Of a stretch of DNA of 64,000 nucleotides, positions 7,298 through 15,906 are shown piece by piece (the first letter of the stretch is position 1; every line of letters begins with the position of its first letter). Source of the DNA: Dethiosulfovibrio peptidovorans DSM 11002. Lineage in GTDB: Bacteria > Synergistota > Synergistia > Synergistales > Dethiosulfovibrionaceae. The position numbers were made by a program, and so were the translations under genes. The stretch is from positions 2,332,501 through 2,396,500 of the forward strand of contig NZ_ABTR02000001.1 in the NCBI RefSeq assembly GCF_000172975.1. Direction: 5' to 3'. Below the pieces are notes generated by a model, which saw nothing but the letters and a program-made list of their open reading frames with translations, made no database searches and was not told the DNA's origin.

Positions 7298-8608
7298 CTA
7301 CCTTCCTATCCTCTCCTGAACCAGCTTAGGCACCTCGGGAAGTTCCTCCCGAATGGAAAAAGCTTCCGTCACATAAGGGACACCTGAATCGGCCAGGGAT
7401 CTATCGTTACAGTAAAGCCTCATCAAAGGCTGGCCTACCGTAACGGAATCTCCGATACCGGCCATTATCTCTATTGCAGCACCGGGATCCACCTGGTCTT
7501 CCCTGTTCATTCGTCCACCGCCTATCCTGCGGACCGCCTCTCCGACGGATTTGGTATCCACCGAGTGGATGAAGCCAGGCATTTCAGCTTTAACCTCGTG
7601 CACCATCGGGCCATGTTTAAGGTATCTTTCAGGGTGGGAGATAACCTCCTCCGTTCCACCCTGTTCTTTAACGAGATCGGCGAATTTTCTCAGTCCCGCT
7701 CCCGAATCGAGGGCATTTCGGGCCATGGCCCGACCGGAGTCGGGAGAATCGGACCGACCTCCCTGAAAGATCATCTCTCCTGCAAGATCCAGACACAGAT
7801 CCACCGTATCCTCAGGTCCACCGCCTCTCAGGACCTCCATGGATTCGAAAACCTCCATGGAGTTTCCTACCCATCTTCCTAGTGGCTGTTCCATAGAGGT
7901 TATGAGGGCAGAGCTTGGAAAACCCAGTTTATCGGATACGTCCACCAGGGATTTCGCCAAAACCTCCGCGTCCTGAATACTCTCCATCAACGCCCCGGAA
8001 CCGTATTTTACGTCGAAGACGAAGCCGGAGGCTCCCCCGGCGATCTTCTTGCTCACGATGCTCGAACAGATGAGAGGGACGGATTGAACGGTGGAGGTCA
8101 CGTCTCTGAGCTCGTAGAAAAGGGCCTCCGCTGGCGCCAGATCGTGAGAATGACCGGCGATGGCACAACCGATCCTCTCAACCTGATCGCTAAAATCTGC
8201 CAGAGACATATCGACCCTGAACCCCGGGATCGATTCGAGCTTGTCAACAGTACCTCCGGTAAAGCCAAGCCCTCTCCCCGAGAGCTTGGCTACCGGGACG
8301 CCGCAGGAGGCCACCAAGGGGACCAGAACCATGGATGTCTTGTCTCCCACACCGCCGGTACTGTGCTTATCGATGCAGTTCAACCCTTTAGGGAAGGAAA
8401 CCCTCTTTCCCGATTCGGCGAGAGCGGAGGTAAAGCTCAGGAGCTCGTCCTCCTCCATCCCGTTAAGGTAGACCGCCATCAGCCAGGCAGCGACGTGATA
8501 TTCCCTCACCTGTCCGGTCAGAGCATCGGTCACGAAGGCTTCGATATCTCCTTTATCGTGTTTCCTTCGGTCCCTTTTGGTCTCTATGAACCTCAAGACG
8601 TCGAACAT
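7298..8608 (-). CDS. pdp: Pyrimidine-nucleoside phosphorylase (or thymidine phosphorylase)
   Basis: Splits uridine, thymidine or deoxyuridine with phosphate into the base and (deoxy)ribose 1-phosphate. The 436-residue protein matches the family in length and has the phosphate-binding motif DKHSTGGVGDKTS, the signature SGRGLGFTGGTVDKLE and a C-terminal domain beginning near GFIHSVDTKSVGEAVR. The start at ATG 8608 (MFDVLRFIE) is chosen because homology begins there; the frame stays open upstream only as a shadow of the purine phosphorylase gene. That gene's stop is three bases away, so the two salvage enzymes are coupled. Telling Pdp from DeoA needs a residue comparison I cannot run. Confidence 0.92.
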   Translation of the reverse strand: MFDVLRFIETKRDRRKHDKGDIEAFVTDALTGQVREYHVAAWLMAVYLNGMEEDELLSFTSALAESGKRVSFPKGLNCIDKHSTGGVGDKTSMVLVPLVASCGVPVAKLSGRGLGFTGGTVDKLESIPGFRVDMSLADFSDQVERIGCAIAGHSHDLAPAEALFYELRDVTSTVQSVPLICSSIVSKKIAGGASGFVFDVKYGSGALMESIQDAEVLAKSLVDVSDKLGFPSSALITSMEQPLGRWVGNSMEVFESMEVLRGGGPEDTVDLCLDLAGEMIFQGGRSDSPDSGRAMARNALDSGAGLRKFADLVKEQGGTEEVISHPERYLKHGPMVHEVKAEMPGFIHSVDTKSVGEAVRRIGGGRMNREDQVDPGAAIEIMAGIGDSVTVGQPLMRLYCNDRSLADSGVPYVTEAFSIREELPEVPKLVQERIGR

Positions 8609-8610
8609 GA

Positions 8611-9429
8611 CTACATTTCCAGCTTCTCTATTACCCCGCCGACAAGGGCGGTAAGCTTTCCCGCTGCCTTGCCCATCTCGTCGAGGACCTCCTGCTCGGA
8701 AAGTGCCGAGGCGGTCATACCTGCCGCATAATTGGCCACGCAGGAGACGGCGAAGACCTTCATTCCGGCCTGTCTGGCCACTATGACCTCCGGCACGGTG
8801 GACATGCCGACCACATCGGCCCCAAGGGTACGAGCCATGCGTATCTCCGCCGGGGTCTCGTAGGAAGGCCCGGTGAAGGCCACGTATACCCCCCTCCTGG
8901 TGGTTATGCCCTTGTCCCGCGACACTTCCTCGGCGATATCCAGAAGATCCCTGTCGTAGGCATAGGACATATCGGGGAACCTCTCTCCTAACTCCGAGAG
9001 GTTGGGACCTATAAGAGGGTTGGTGCCCATGAGGTTTATATGGTCGTGTATCAAGACCATATCCCCTGGCACCAGACCGTAGCCTATCCCACCGCTGGCG
9101 TTGGAGGCCACGAAATAGGGTATTCCCCATCTTCCGAATACCCTCACCGGGAAGACGACCTGATCCATTTGATAGCCCTCGTAGAAATGCAGTCTTCCCT
9201 GCATGGCTACGACGGATTTACCGCAGAAAGACCCTGCCACCAGCCTACCGGCATGGCCTGGAGCCGTCGACATAGGCCAATGGGGGATCTCCTCGTAGGG
9301 AATCACTATGGGATTCTCTATGGCATCGGCCAAGGCTCCTAGCCCGGAACCCAGTACCACCGCGATATCCGGGGTAAAGCCGACCCTGTCCTTTATGGTC
9401 CTCAACGCCTCGTCTATCTTTTTGATCAT
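8611..9429 (-). CDS. punA: Purine-nucleoside phosphorylase, trimeric PunA class
   Basis: Phosphorolysis of inosine and guanosine, and probably related nucleosides, to the base and ribose 1-phosphate. The 272-residue length and motifs are those of the trimeric class: VLGSGLGALAD at the phosphate loop, RLHFYEGY, NASGGIGYGLVPGDM, the base-pocket stretch GPSYETPAEIRM with its Glu, VVGMSTVPEV and CVANYAAGM with the base-binding Asn. The ATG at 9429 follows AGGAGG. It lies between xerD and the pyrimidine phosphorylase. It could also serve the mtaD/ahcY/mtnA cluster at 26.6-30.2 kb by splitting inosine-type products, which is inference. Confidence 0.93.
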   Translation of the reverse strand: MIKKIDEALRTIKDRVGFTPDIAVVLGSGLGALADAIENPIVIPYEEIPHWPMSTAPGHAGRLVAGSFCGKSVVAMQGRLHFYEGYQMDQVVFPVRVFGRWGIPYFVASNASGGIGYGLVPGDMVLIHDHINLMGTNPLIGPNLSELGERFPDMSYAYDRDLLDIAEEVSRDKGITTRRGVYVAFTGPSYETPAEIRMARTLGADVVGMSTVPEVIVARQAGMKVFAVSCVANYAAGMTASALSEQEVLDEMGKAAGKLTALVGGVIEKLEM

Positions 9430-9449
9430 ACGACCTACCTCCTGGGTAT

Positions 9450-10343
9450 CTATGCTCTAGGATGACTACGGTCGTAGACATCCCGTAGTTCCTGATCGAA
9501 ATGAAGATACTTTTCCGTAGTACCGATGGACTCGTGCCCCAGAAACTCCTGCAAGGTCCGAAGATCCATGCCTCTTCGAAGAAGATGGCTGGCCACGGTG
9601 TGTCTTATCACGTGAGGATGAAGACGACTCTGAGATATACCTGCTCTGGAGCCTCTTTTTCTTATCATCTTCCAAAGCGATTCTCGCCTCATTGGACGTC
9701 CGTTCCTGGACAGAAAAACCTGGTCGACACCTTCTTTTGCCACCGACGGCCTAGCCTCGTCTATAAAACGCTCTATCCACCGTCTAGCGCTTCCCACCAA
9801 GGGGACCATTCTCTCTTTATTACCCTTACCAAATATTATCATACTGGCCCTCTCGAATTGAAGATCCCTCAACTTGAGAGAACATAATTCGGAGGCCCTC
9901 AGACCACACCCGTAAAGGGTCTCCAATATGGCTCTATCCCTAAAGTCCAGATACCCCATTGGATCGCCGTCACAGGCCCCTAAAAGCCTGGAGACCTCCC
10001 CTTCGGTCAAAAGCTGAGGCAGTCTTTTAGGCCTATCCGGCAAGGGCGGCATAGGAACATCGTCCGAGACATAGCCCTCGACGACCAAGAAGTTAATCCA
10101 TGTCCTGACCGCGGCGCACTTCCTCTGAATCGTAGCCGGAGCAAGGTCGATCGATCTCATATAGTGGACGTATTTTCCGTAAAGGTCCGAGTCGGAAGCG
10201 ACGGGATCCCTGCCCGATCGGGAACAGAAATCGTTCCATTGACTTATATCGACACGGTAAGCTTTGCAGGTGTTCTGGCTCTCCCCCAGCTCAAGAGAGA
10301 GATAGCTTAAAAATTGCCCTAGGATGGAAGAAAAGGACGTCAT
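9450..10343 (-). CDS. xerD: XerD/XerC tyrosine recombinase
   Basis: Site-specific recombinase expected to resolve chromosome dimers at a dif site. The 297-residue protein has the N-terminal SAM-like core-binding domain (about 1-90) and the catalytic domain with the tyrosine-recombinase residues: Arg in GLRASELCSL, Lys in GKGNKERMVPL, His-x-x-Arg in HPHVIRHTVASHL, His in LGHESI and the nucleophile Tyr in TTEKYLHF. The start at ATG 10343 (MTSFSSILGQFL) fits the usual length; an upstream extension in the frame overlaps the pyrophosphatase gene and looks non-coding. It is an in-operon housekeeping gene with no phage genes beside it, so a mobile-element integrase is unlikely. XerC versus XerD is not settled. 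Confidence 0.88.
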   Translation of the reverse strand: MTSFSSILGQFLSYLSLELGESQNTCKAYRVDISQWNDFCSRSGRDPVASDSDLYGKYVHYMRSIDLAPATIQRKCAAVRTWINFLVVEGYVSDDVPMPPLPDRPKRLPQLLTEGEVSRLLGACDGDPMGYLDFRDRAILETLYGCGLRASELCSLKLRDLQFERASMIIFGKGNKERMVPLVGSARRWIERFIDEARPSVAKEGVDQVFLSRNGRPMRRESLWKMIRKRGSRAGISQSRLHPHVIRHTVASHLLRRGMDLRTLQEFLGHESIGTTEKYLHFDQELRDVYDRSHPRA

Positions 10344-10370
10344 AGACTCAGCTCCTGACGAAGGATAACG

Positions 10371-10397
10371 AAAAGGGAGGCACAAGGCCTCCCTTAA
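10371..10397 (-). terminator. Terminator-like hairpin between nudF and xerD
   Basis: On the minus strand AAGGGAGGC, loop CTTGT, GCCTCCCTT and a short TTTT tract. Its 5' arm includes the nudF stop codon and it ends about 27 bases before the xerD ATG, leaving no room for a promoter. Partial termination or 3'-end protection both fit. Confidence 0.6.
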
Positions 10398-10936
10398 TGA
10401 TATGCTATTTTCCCCTCTAAAGCCAGTCGGGAAAGGATCGCGACGGTCTTGCCGTCTCGGATCGTCCCGTCTCGGATCATATCCCAAACCTCAGGTATAG
10501 GCACCTTGCGGACCACGATCGATTCATCGTCGTCGGCGGGAAGTTTGGAAGGGGAGAGTCCATCGGCCCAGAAGAATATCAATTCCTCCTCGCTGAACCC
10601 CGGAGAGGTGTAGAGTCTCCCGATCTCCTCCATCCGGTCGGCTCGATAGCCTATCTCCTCCTGTATCTCCCTGCAAGCGGTCTCAACGGGGGATTCCCCC
10701 TTTTCGACTATGCCTGCCGGGATCTCCAGGAGGGAGGTTCTCACCGCATATCTGAACTGTTCCACCAAAAACAGACATCCGTCCTGAACAGCCACGATTC
10801 CGACCGCGGGAGAGTGTTCAACGACCTCTCTCTTGGTCTCTCTCCCGTTGGGCATGATCACGTCGTCCACACGAAGGTTCAGTATAGCCCCTTCATAGAC
10901 CGACCTGGAGGCTATCAACCTCTCCCTTTGATCCAT
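10394..10936 (-). CDS. nudF: ADP-ribose pyrophosphatase, Nudix family
   Basis: Hydrolyses ADP-ribose and similar nucleotide sugars to AMP and ribose 5-phosphate. The 180-residue protein has a complete Nudix box, GIVEKGESPVETACREIQEE followed by IG (pattern G-x5-E-x7-REUxEExGU), with the typical NudF sequence EQFRYAV and EIPAG before it and the SPGFSEE loop after it. It follows the gamma subunit of the oxidoreductase by three bases and precedes xerD across a terminator-like hairpin. The substrate is assigned from family resemblance only. Confidence 0.88.
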   Translation of the reverse strand: MDQRERLIASRSVYEGAILNLRVDDVIMPNGRETKREVVEHSPAVGIVAVQDGCLFLVEQFRYAVRTSLLEIPAGIVEKGESPVETACREIQEEIGYRADRMEEIGRLYTSPGFSEEELIFFWADGLSPSKLPADDDESIVVRKVPIPEVWDMIRDGTIRDGKTVAILSRLALEGKIAYH

Positions 10937-10939
10937 AAC

Positions 10940-11506
10940 CTATTTTTTATTCATCAGCTCTTCGGCTACGGACATGCCCTTGTCGAAGGCCTCGAGGTTC
11001 ATCGGAAGGAACTTGGGCTTCTTGGCTCCAAGCTTCTCCTTTATGGTTTCAAGAGCGTCATTCTCGGACACCATGCCGGACGCCTTGACGATAACCCCGA
11101 GCATTATTATGTTGGCGACCCTGTCGCTTCCGAGATCGTGGGCCATAGTCTGAGCCGGAACGGGAAGGACCGTCACGTCCGTCCTGGGAGAGGAATACTC
11201 AACGAGATCACTGTTGTAGATAAGATATCCACCGGGCTTGACCCTGGGAGCGAATTTCTCCAGCGAAGGCTGGTTCATCACAACCACGACGTCGGCGGAT
11301 TCCACGACGGGAGATCCGATCTCCTCGCTGCTCACAACGCAGGAACAGTTCGCGGTGCCCCCGCGCATTTCGGGACCGTAGGCGGGGATCCAGGTCACGT
11401 GACGCCCCTGGTGTATTCCCGAATAGGCTACCAACTGTCCCAACATCATTATTCCCTGTCCGCCGAAGCCGGCGGCTAGAAGATCCATGTAGAACTTATC
11501 GGACAT
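10940..11506 (-). CDS. 2-oxoacid:ferredoxin oxidoreductase, gamma subunit
   Basis: A 188-residue protein of the pyruvate/ketoisovalerate oxidoreductase catalytic (gamma) family. The N-terminal motif AGFGGQGIMMLGQLVAYSG and the later GPEMRGGTANCSCVVS are characteristic. It is the fourth gene of a four-subunit complex (ferredoxin, alpha, beta, gamma in transcription order) that oxidatively decarboxylates a 2-oxoacid to acyl-CoA and passes electrons to ferredoxin. The gene is 13 bases after the beta subunit. In an amino-acid fermenter branched-chain or 2-oxoglutarate-type acids are likely substrates; subunit sequence alone does not settle which. Confidence 0.9.
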   Translation of the reverse strand: MSDKFYMDLLAAGFGGQGIMMLGQLVAYSGIHQGRHVTWIPAYGPEMRGGTANCSCVVSSEEIGSPVVESADVVVVMNQPSLEKFAPRVKPGGYLIYNSDLVEYSSPRTDVTVLPVPAQTMAHDLGSDRVANIIMLGVIVKASGMVSENDALETIKEKLGAKKPKFLPMNLEAFDKGMSVAEELMNKK

Positions 11507-11519
11507 ATCACCGGCCCCC

Positions 11520-12266
11520 TTACTCGAAATCCTTGAAGACGCCCAGAGGATAGTAGGGGATCATCTTCTCTATCTGCCACTCGAAGGCCTCTGCCGGGTT
11601 CATACCCCAGTTGGTGGGACAGGTGGAGAGGACCTCTATGAAGCAGAACCCTCTGCCTTCCTTCTGGTAGTTGAAAGCTTTCTGGAAGGCCTTCTTGGCC
11701 TGCATTATATACTTCGGCTTAGCCAAAGAGACCCGTTCTATATAGGCGGGGGTCTCCAGTGTGGCAAGCATCTCGCACATTCTCATGGGAAATCCGGCAA
11801 GCTCGGGATCCCTTCCCTGAGGACAGGTGGTGGCCTTCTGACCTATAAGGGTCGTAGGTGCCATCTGTCCACCGGTCATGCCGTATATGGCATTGTTGAT
11901 GAAGAAGGTACAGAACTTCTCCCCCCTGTTGGCGGCGTGGACGATCTCTGCCATGCCGATGGAGGCCAGGTCTCCGTCTCCCTGATAGGTAAAGACGAAC
12001 TTGTCCGGAAGGACCCTTTTGATACCGGTGGCGGTTGCCGGAGCTCTGCCGTGAGCCGCCTCGACGTAATCTATGTCGATATAGTCGTACATCATAGCAG
12101 CACATCCTACCGGGGACATGCTGACGGTCTCTTCCTGTATGCCCATCTCGTCGATGACCTCGCAGATCATCCTGTGGGCTATTCCATGACCGCAACCGGG
12201 ACAATAATGGGTGTGTATGCCTTTTGTCCAGGTCTCAGGACGAGAATAAACTTTGGTTTCAGCCAT
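11520..12266 (-). CDS. 2-oxoacid:ferredoxin oxidoreductase, beta (TPP-binding) subunit
   Basis: Holds the thiamine diphosphate site of the complex. In the 248-residue protein the order is YCPGCGHGIAHRMI (first two cluster-ligand cysteines), SPVGCAAMMYDYI, the TPP/Mg motif GDGDLASIG ending in the FINN asparagine about 30 residues later, and the YGMTGGQMAPTT loop typical of the KorB/VorA group. Another conserved Cys lies in CPTNWGM. It sits 12 bases after the alpha subunit in the same operon. Confidence 0.93.
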   Translation of the reverse strand: MAETKVYSRPETWTKGIHTHYCPGCGHGIAHRMICEVIDEMGIQEETVSMSPVGCAAMMYDYIDIDYVEAAHGRAPATATGIKRVLPDKFVFTYQGDGDLASIGMAEIVHAANRGEKFCTFFINNAIYGMTGGQMAPTTLIGQKATTCPQGRDPELAGFPMRMCEMLATLETPAYIERVSLAKPKYIMQAKKAFQKAFNYQKEGRGFCFIEVLSTCPTNWGMNPAEAFEWQIEKMIPYYPLGVFKDFE

Positions 12267-12278
12267 TATTAGGACCCC

Positions 12279-13337
12279 CTATCCCAGAATTTGCTTGCAC
12301 TGATTCTCGATCTCTTCGACCGAGGGGGCTACTCCACCGCAACGACCGTAGAAGCTGACGGGGAAACGGCTCTTCGTAGCGATTTTGACGTCGTCTATCA
12401 TCTGCCCCATGTTCATCTCGAGATCAAGGATATGCTTAACCCTGTCGGTGAGCTTCTCGAAGGGCTCGTAGGGGAAGGGGAACAGGGTTATGGGACGGAT
12501 CATTCCAACCTTGTATCCCTGGTCTCTCAGGTGACTTATGGCGGACTTGGCGATACGGGCGGTAGTTCCGTAGGAGGCTATGACCAACTCGGCGTCCTCT
12601 ACGTGAAGCTCCTCCCACTTGACGTCCTCTTTCTGCATTCTGTCGTACTTTTCCTGAAGCTTGCTGTTGTGGGCCTCAAGAAGCTCGGCGGTGAGGTACA
12701 TGCTCTTGATAAGAGATCTCTTTTTGCCCTCTCTGGTTCCCTTGTTTCCCAGTCCCCAGCTTTTCCAGTCCCCTCTCTCCGTCTCGTGAGGGGTTATCTC
12801 CACCGGCTCCATCATCTGTCCCATGAAACCGTCGGCCAGAATCATGACCGGGTTTCTGTACTTGAAGGCATAGTCCCAGGCGGACTGTACGACCTCCACC
12901 GTCTCCTGAAGGGTGCTGGGAGCGAATACCATCAGATGATAGTCTCCGTTTCCGCCACCTTTAGTAGCCTGAAGATAGTCCGCCTGCGAAGGAAGGATAC
13001 CTCCTAGACCGGGGCCTCCTCTCATGACGTTGACCACGACAGCCGGAAGCTCCGATCCGGCGATATAGCTGAGCCCCTCGGACATGAGCGATATTCCAGG
13101 ACTGGAGGACGTGGTCATGACCTGGTATCCCGTGGCAGCGGCACCCAATATCATGTTGACCGAAGCAACCTCGCTCTCTCCCTGAATGTAGATCCCTCCG
13201 TGCTCGGGAAGGTGAGCAGACATGTACTCGGGGATCTCGTTCTGCGGTGTGATGGGATATCCGAAGAAATACCTGCAACCGGCCTGGATGGCAGCCTCAG
13301 CTATCGCCTCGGTTCCTTTCATTAGTACCTTAGCCAT
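12279..13337 (-). CDS. vorB: 2-oxoacid:ferredoxin oxidoreductase, alpha subunit (VorB-like)
   Basis: Pairs with the beta subunit to form the active site that converts a 2-oxoacid and CoA to acyl-CoA. The 352-residue protein begins MAKVLMKGTEAIAEAA and carries the family stretch FGYPITPQNEIPEYM, then QGESEVASVNMILGAAATG, TTSSSPGISLMSEG and MRGGPGLGGILPSQADY. This length and the SSPG motif fit the 3-methyl-2-oxobutanoate (VorB) or 2-oxoglutarate (KorA) groups rather than pyruvate oxidoreductase. The ATG at 13337 follows AGGGGGG; the frame upstream only shadows the ferredoxin gene. Substrate assignment is inference. Confidence 0.88.
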   Translation of the reverse strand: MAKVLMKGTEAIAEAAIQAGCRYFFGYPITPQNEIPEYMSAHLPEHGGIYIQGESEVASVNMILGAAATGYQVMTTSSSPGISLMSEGLSYIAGSELPAVVVNVMRGGPGLGGILPSQADYLQATKGGGNGDYHLMVFAPSTLQETVEVVQSAWDYAFKYRNPVMILADGFMGQMMEPVEITPHETERGDWKSWGLGNKGTREGKKRSLIKSMYLTAELLEAHNSKLQEKYDRMQKEDVKWEELHVEDAELVIASYGTTARIAKSAISHLRDQGYKVGMIRPITLFPFPYEPFEKLTDRVKHILDLEMNMGQMIDDVKIATKSRFPVSFYGRCGGVAPSVEEIENQCKQILG

Positions 13338-13348
13338 ATCGATCCCCC

Positions 13349-13564
13349 CTACTCCGTTTCCTTGTAGACCTCGATGACCGCATCGGGACAGGAGATGGCG
13401 CACATCCCGCAACCGATACAACCTTCCTTGTACTGCTCCACTGGACGGTGACCCTTCGAGTTAAGATGATCCGAGATACGAAGCACCTTGACCGGGCAGG
13501 CGGCCACGCACAGGCCACAGCTCTTGCAGTACTCTTCGGCGACTTCTATTCGCCCTTTTGCCAT
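13349..13564 (-). CDS. Two-cluster ferredoxin subunit of the 2-oxoacid oxidoreductase
   Basis: A 71-residue protein with two [4Fe-4S] motifs, CKSCGLCVAACP and CIGCGMCAISCP. It is first in transcription order of the four oxidoreductase subunits and should carry electrons from the thiamine site to free ferredoxin. The ATG at 13564 (MAKGRIEV) is preceded by GAGGGGTG; a GTG four codons earlier is a less likely start. The stop is 11 bases before the alpha-subunit start. Confidence 0.92.
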   Translation of the reverse strand: MAKGRIEVAEEYCKSCGLCVAACPVKVLRISDHLNSKGHRPVEQYKEGCIGCGMCAISCPDAVIEVYKETE

Positions 13565-13605
13565 GAGCAACAACACCCCTCTCGCGTTTTTTGCTGCACT
13601 TTACT

Positions 13606-14403
13606 TTAGCCCTTGTCAGCCTCCTGACGGAGGATTCGAGCTCCTTGGTTTTTGGAGGGTACCCCTGTAGACCACATGGCACCCTTTTCCCATGGAAGCA
13701 ACATATATCGTGAAACGGGCCACGGGAACGCCTCTCTGCCGGCGAATCTCCTTACAGCCTCGTCGTCAAGTTGAGGTGGTACTCCGGTATAGAGGACAGG
13801 AAGATCCATCTCTTTTCCGGCAGCCTCCACCAGTCTCAGGCCTTCTTCTACGACATCTACGGTAGTCTCCGCCATAAGATGAGAGTTGCAGATCAGCGCT
13901 CCTACTTCAAGCTCGCCGATCTCTTCCATACGTCTTCTCATCTTGGAGATCCCCTCTACTGTCGAGGTCATTGGACGGTAGGCGTTTACCACGAGGATAA
14001 GCAGATATCCGGCGGACATCATCCTATCCTTGTATTTTTTTAACGCCAGCGCTCCTTCCGCATCTCCCCCTACGTCCATGAGCAATCTGCCGTTAGGTTC
14101 GGAAAGTGCCCAATCTACCTGAGCCGTCACCAGGGGCATGTCGGCCCATTTGGCGCTGTCCGGAGCTGTAAGTACCTTGAATCCACTATCCTCCAAGGTC
14201 TCACTGACCTGCCGGATGCAGAAATAGGGGTTTATTATGTCCACGTCCGCGATGGTCACGTCCTCACCGACGGAGCTAAACCCCAACGCCAGGTTAAGGA
14301 CCCATTCGGTTTTGCCGGAACCTAAAGCTCCGGTCACAGCGATCGCCTTGGGCCAGGAATGTCTGTTTATGAGATCTACGAATCTGTTTCGGCTCTGGGT
14401 CAT
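13606..14403 (-). CDS. P-loop ATPase of unknown role next to the 2-oxoacid oxidoreductase
   Basis: A 265-residue protein with Walker A GALGSGKT (residues 25-32), a Walker B-like strand RLLMDVGGDAEGA and a switch-like segment IADVDIINPYF, typical of the SIMIBI/CooC-MinD class in overall form. Other stretches are LVVNAYRPMTST and GALICNSHL, the latter with the Asn seen in base-recognition loops of such proteins. I do not recognise a named family. It overlaps the end of fmt (ATGA-type) and lies 41 bases before the ferredoxin gene, so it is transcribed just ahead of the oxidoreductase subunits and may help insert a cofactor or regulate the complex. That role is a guess from context. Confidence 0.7.
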   Translation of the reverse strand: MTQSRNRFVDLINRHSWPKAIAVTGALGSGKTEWVLNLALGFSSVGEDVTIADVDIINPYFCIRQVSETLEDSGFKVLTAPDSAKWADMPLVTAQVDWALSEPNGRLLMDVGGDAEGALALKKYKDRMMSAGYLLILVVNAYRPMTSTVEGISKMRRRMEEIGELEVGALICNSHLMAETTVDVVEEGLRLVEAAGKEMDLPVLYTGVPPQLDDEAVRRFAGREAFPWPVSRYMLLPWEKGAMWSTGVPSKNQGARILRQEADKG

Positions 14404-15335
14404 AGCAGAAGATCTCCTTCCGAAAGGTGAGAACCCTTGAACCAATCCTTCCCATCGATGGCCCTCCTGCCCTCAGGCTGGACTTCCATCAATTTTACGG
14501 AACCGGAAGAACAACGCACTACGGGAAAGCCTTCCTCGTCTATTCTTACCGCACCGACGACATCGTCTAGGTCTTTCTCCGTTAGAGCGGTTCTCCATAT
14601 CTTGAGCCTTTTATCACGGAAAAACGTGAAGGCTCCCGGGGTGGGATTGAGGGCTCGGGTGGTGTTGTGAAAAGCAACAGCCGACATCTCCCAAGAGAGA
14701 AGAGCCTCGGCCTTGTCTATCTTGTGGGCATAGGTAGCTTTAAGGTGATCTTGATCCTGAAGGGAAATTCCCTTCTCTTTCAATAAGTGTACCCCTCTAT
14801 TCAAAAGATCGCCACCTATGTATGCAAGTCGAAAGAGTAACTCTCCGCCGGTCTCTTCCGAATCTATCTCGGTAGACTGAGAAATCAGGATCGGCCCGGC
14901 GTCCATCTTTTCGACCAGACGAAAGACAGTCACGCCGGTTTCCTTGGCTCCGTCCATTATGGCCCTCTGAACCGGAGCGGCTCCTCTGTAAAGAGGCAAT
15001 GCAGAAGGATGGACGTTCAGGCATCCGTATTCCGGGGTGGAGAGAAAGGGCTCTCCTACTTTCTGGCCGAAATCGATCACTAATATAACCGAGGGACCGT
15101 TCGACTCCATACGATCCAGCAGAGCTCGGTCGGAATTTACGTCTATCGATCTGTGGACGTTCAAGCTACGCTCCGTAGCCAGGACGTCCACAGGGGTAGG
15201 GGTTTCAGCCAACCCTCTTCGACCGCCTCTCCTGGGAGGCATGGTCACTACCAATTCCGGAATGAGGTTCAAGTCCACGATGCGGCTCAGGCAGAGGGAG
15301 GCGAACCTCCCGGTTCCCATGAACCAACAGCTCAT
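14400..15335 (-). CDS. fmt: Methionyl-tRNA formyltransferase
   Basis: Formylates the initiator Met-tRNA using 10-formyltetrahydrofolate. The 311-residue protein has the family signature around the active site, NVHPSALPLYRGAAPVQRAI, followed by TGVTVFRLVEKMDAGPI, and a C-terminal OB-like domain from about residue 210 (HNTTRALNPTPGAFTFF). The segment before the signature reads VIDFGQKVG, where many homologues have VAYG. The ATG overlaps the stop of def (ATGA), so deformylase and transformylase are made together, the usual pairing. Confidence 0.95.
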   Translation of the reverse strand: MSCWFMGTGRFASLCLSRIVDLNLIPELVVTMPPRRGGRRGLAETPTPVDVLATERSLNVHRSIDVNSDRALLDRMESNGPSVILVIDFGQKVGEPFLSTPEYGCLNVHPSALPLYRGAAPVQRAIMDGAKETGVTVFRLVEKMDAGPILISQSTEIDSEETGGELLFRLAYIGGDLLNRGVHLLKEKGISLQDQDHLKATYAHKIDKAEALLSWEMSAVAFHNTTRALNPTPGAFTFFRDKRLKIWRTALTEKDLDDVVGAVRIDEEGFPVVRCSSGSVKLMEVQPEGRRAIDGKDWFKGSHLSEGDLLL

Positions 15336-15826
15336 AGATCCTCCTTCTTTCTCTTTTGGAGTTTCTTCTTGACCATCTCCCTTTTCATAGGAGATAGATG
15401 ATCTATCATGAGTTTGCCGTTCAGGTGATCGATCTCATGACACATCGCTCTGGCGAGAAAGCCTTCCGCCTCGATTGAATAGGGCTCTCCGTTTTCGTCC
15501 TGGGCTTCCACCACTACCGAAGCTGGCCTGGCTACATCTTCGAAGATCCCAGGAAAACTGAGACAGCCTTCCTGGTCTACCTGTCGACCGTCGTAGTCGA
15601 CTATCCTGGGGTTGATCAGGACGTGAAGCTTACCCTCGTAGGCGATAACCGCCACCTTGAGGGACTCCCCCACCTGAGGGGCAGCCAGCCCCACTCCGTC
15701 GTACTCGTACATAAGAGACTCCATTTCCTCGAGGAAAGACTTGAAGTTATCGTCGAACCGTTCTATCTCCTTGGTAGGCTCTCTGAGAACTGGATCGGGA
15801 TATATCCTTATAGTCCTATCTGACAA
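15332..15826 (-). CDS. def: Peptide deformylase
   Basis: Metalloenzyme that removes the formyl group from new N-termini. The 164-residue protein has all three motifs: GVGLAAPQVG, EGCLSFPG (metal-ligand Cys) and the helix HEIDHL with two His ligands and the catalytic Glu. The start is a TTG at 15826 with GGAGG eight bases upstream. A terminator-like hairpin ends about 25 bases before this start, with no space for a promoter between, so expression probably depends on read-through from the S1-protein operon or on an unseen overlapping promoter. Confidence 0.96.
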   Translation of the reverse strand: MSDRTIRIYPDPVLREPTKEIERFDDNFKSFLEEMESLMYEYDGVGLAAPQVGESLKVAVIAYEGKLHVLINPRIVDYDGRQVDQEGCLSFPGIFEDVARPASVVVEAQDENGEPYSIEAEGFLARAMCHEIDHLNGKLMIDHLSPMKREMVKKKLQKRKKEDL

Positions 15827-15850
15827 GATAAAAACCTCCTGATTAACGCT

Positions 15851-15883
15851 AAAACGCCATCCCCTTTTCAGGAGGATGGCGTA
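15851..15883 (-). terminator. Terminator-like hairpin after the S1-domain gene
   Basis: On the minus strand ACGCCATCC, an 11-base loop and GGATGGCGT followed by a short T tract (TTTAGCG). It lies 24 bases after the S1 gene stop and just before the def ribosome site, so it could be a leaky terminator or attenuator. Confidence 0.6.
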
Positions 15884-15906
15884 AGCGGCAACGTACTCTG
15901 TCTAGG

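Noticed and set aside
8609-9130. N-terminal extension of the pyrimidine phosphorylase up to 9130
   Set aside because: The added residues shadow the purine phosphorylase gene, and the family begins at the ATG at 8608.
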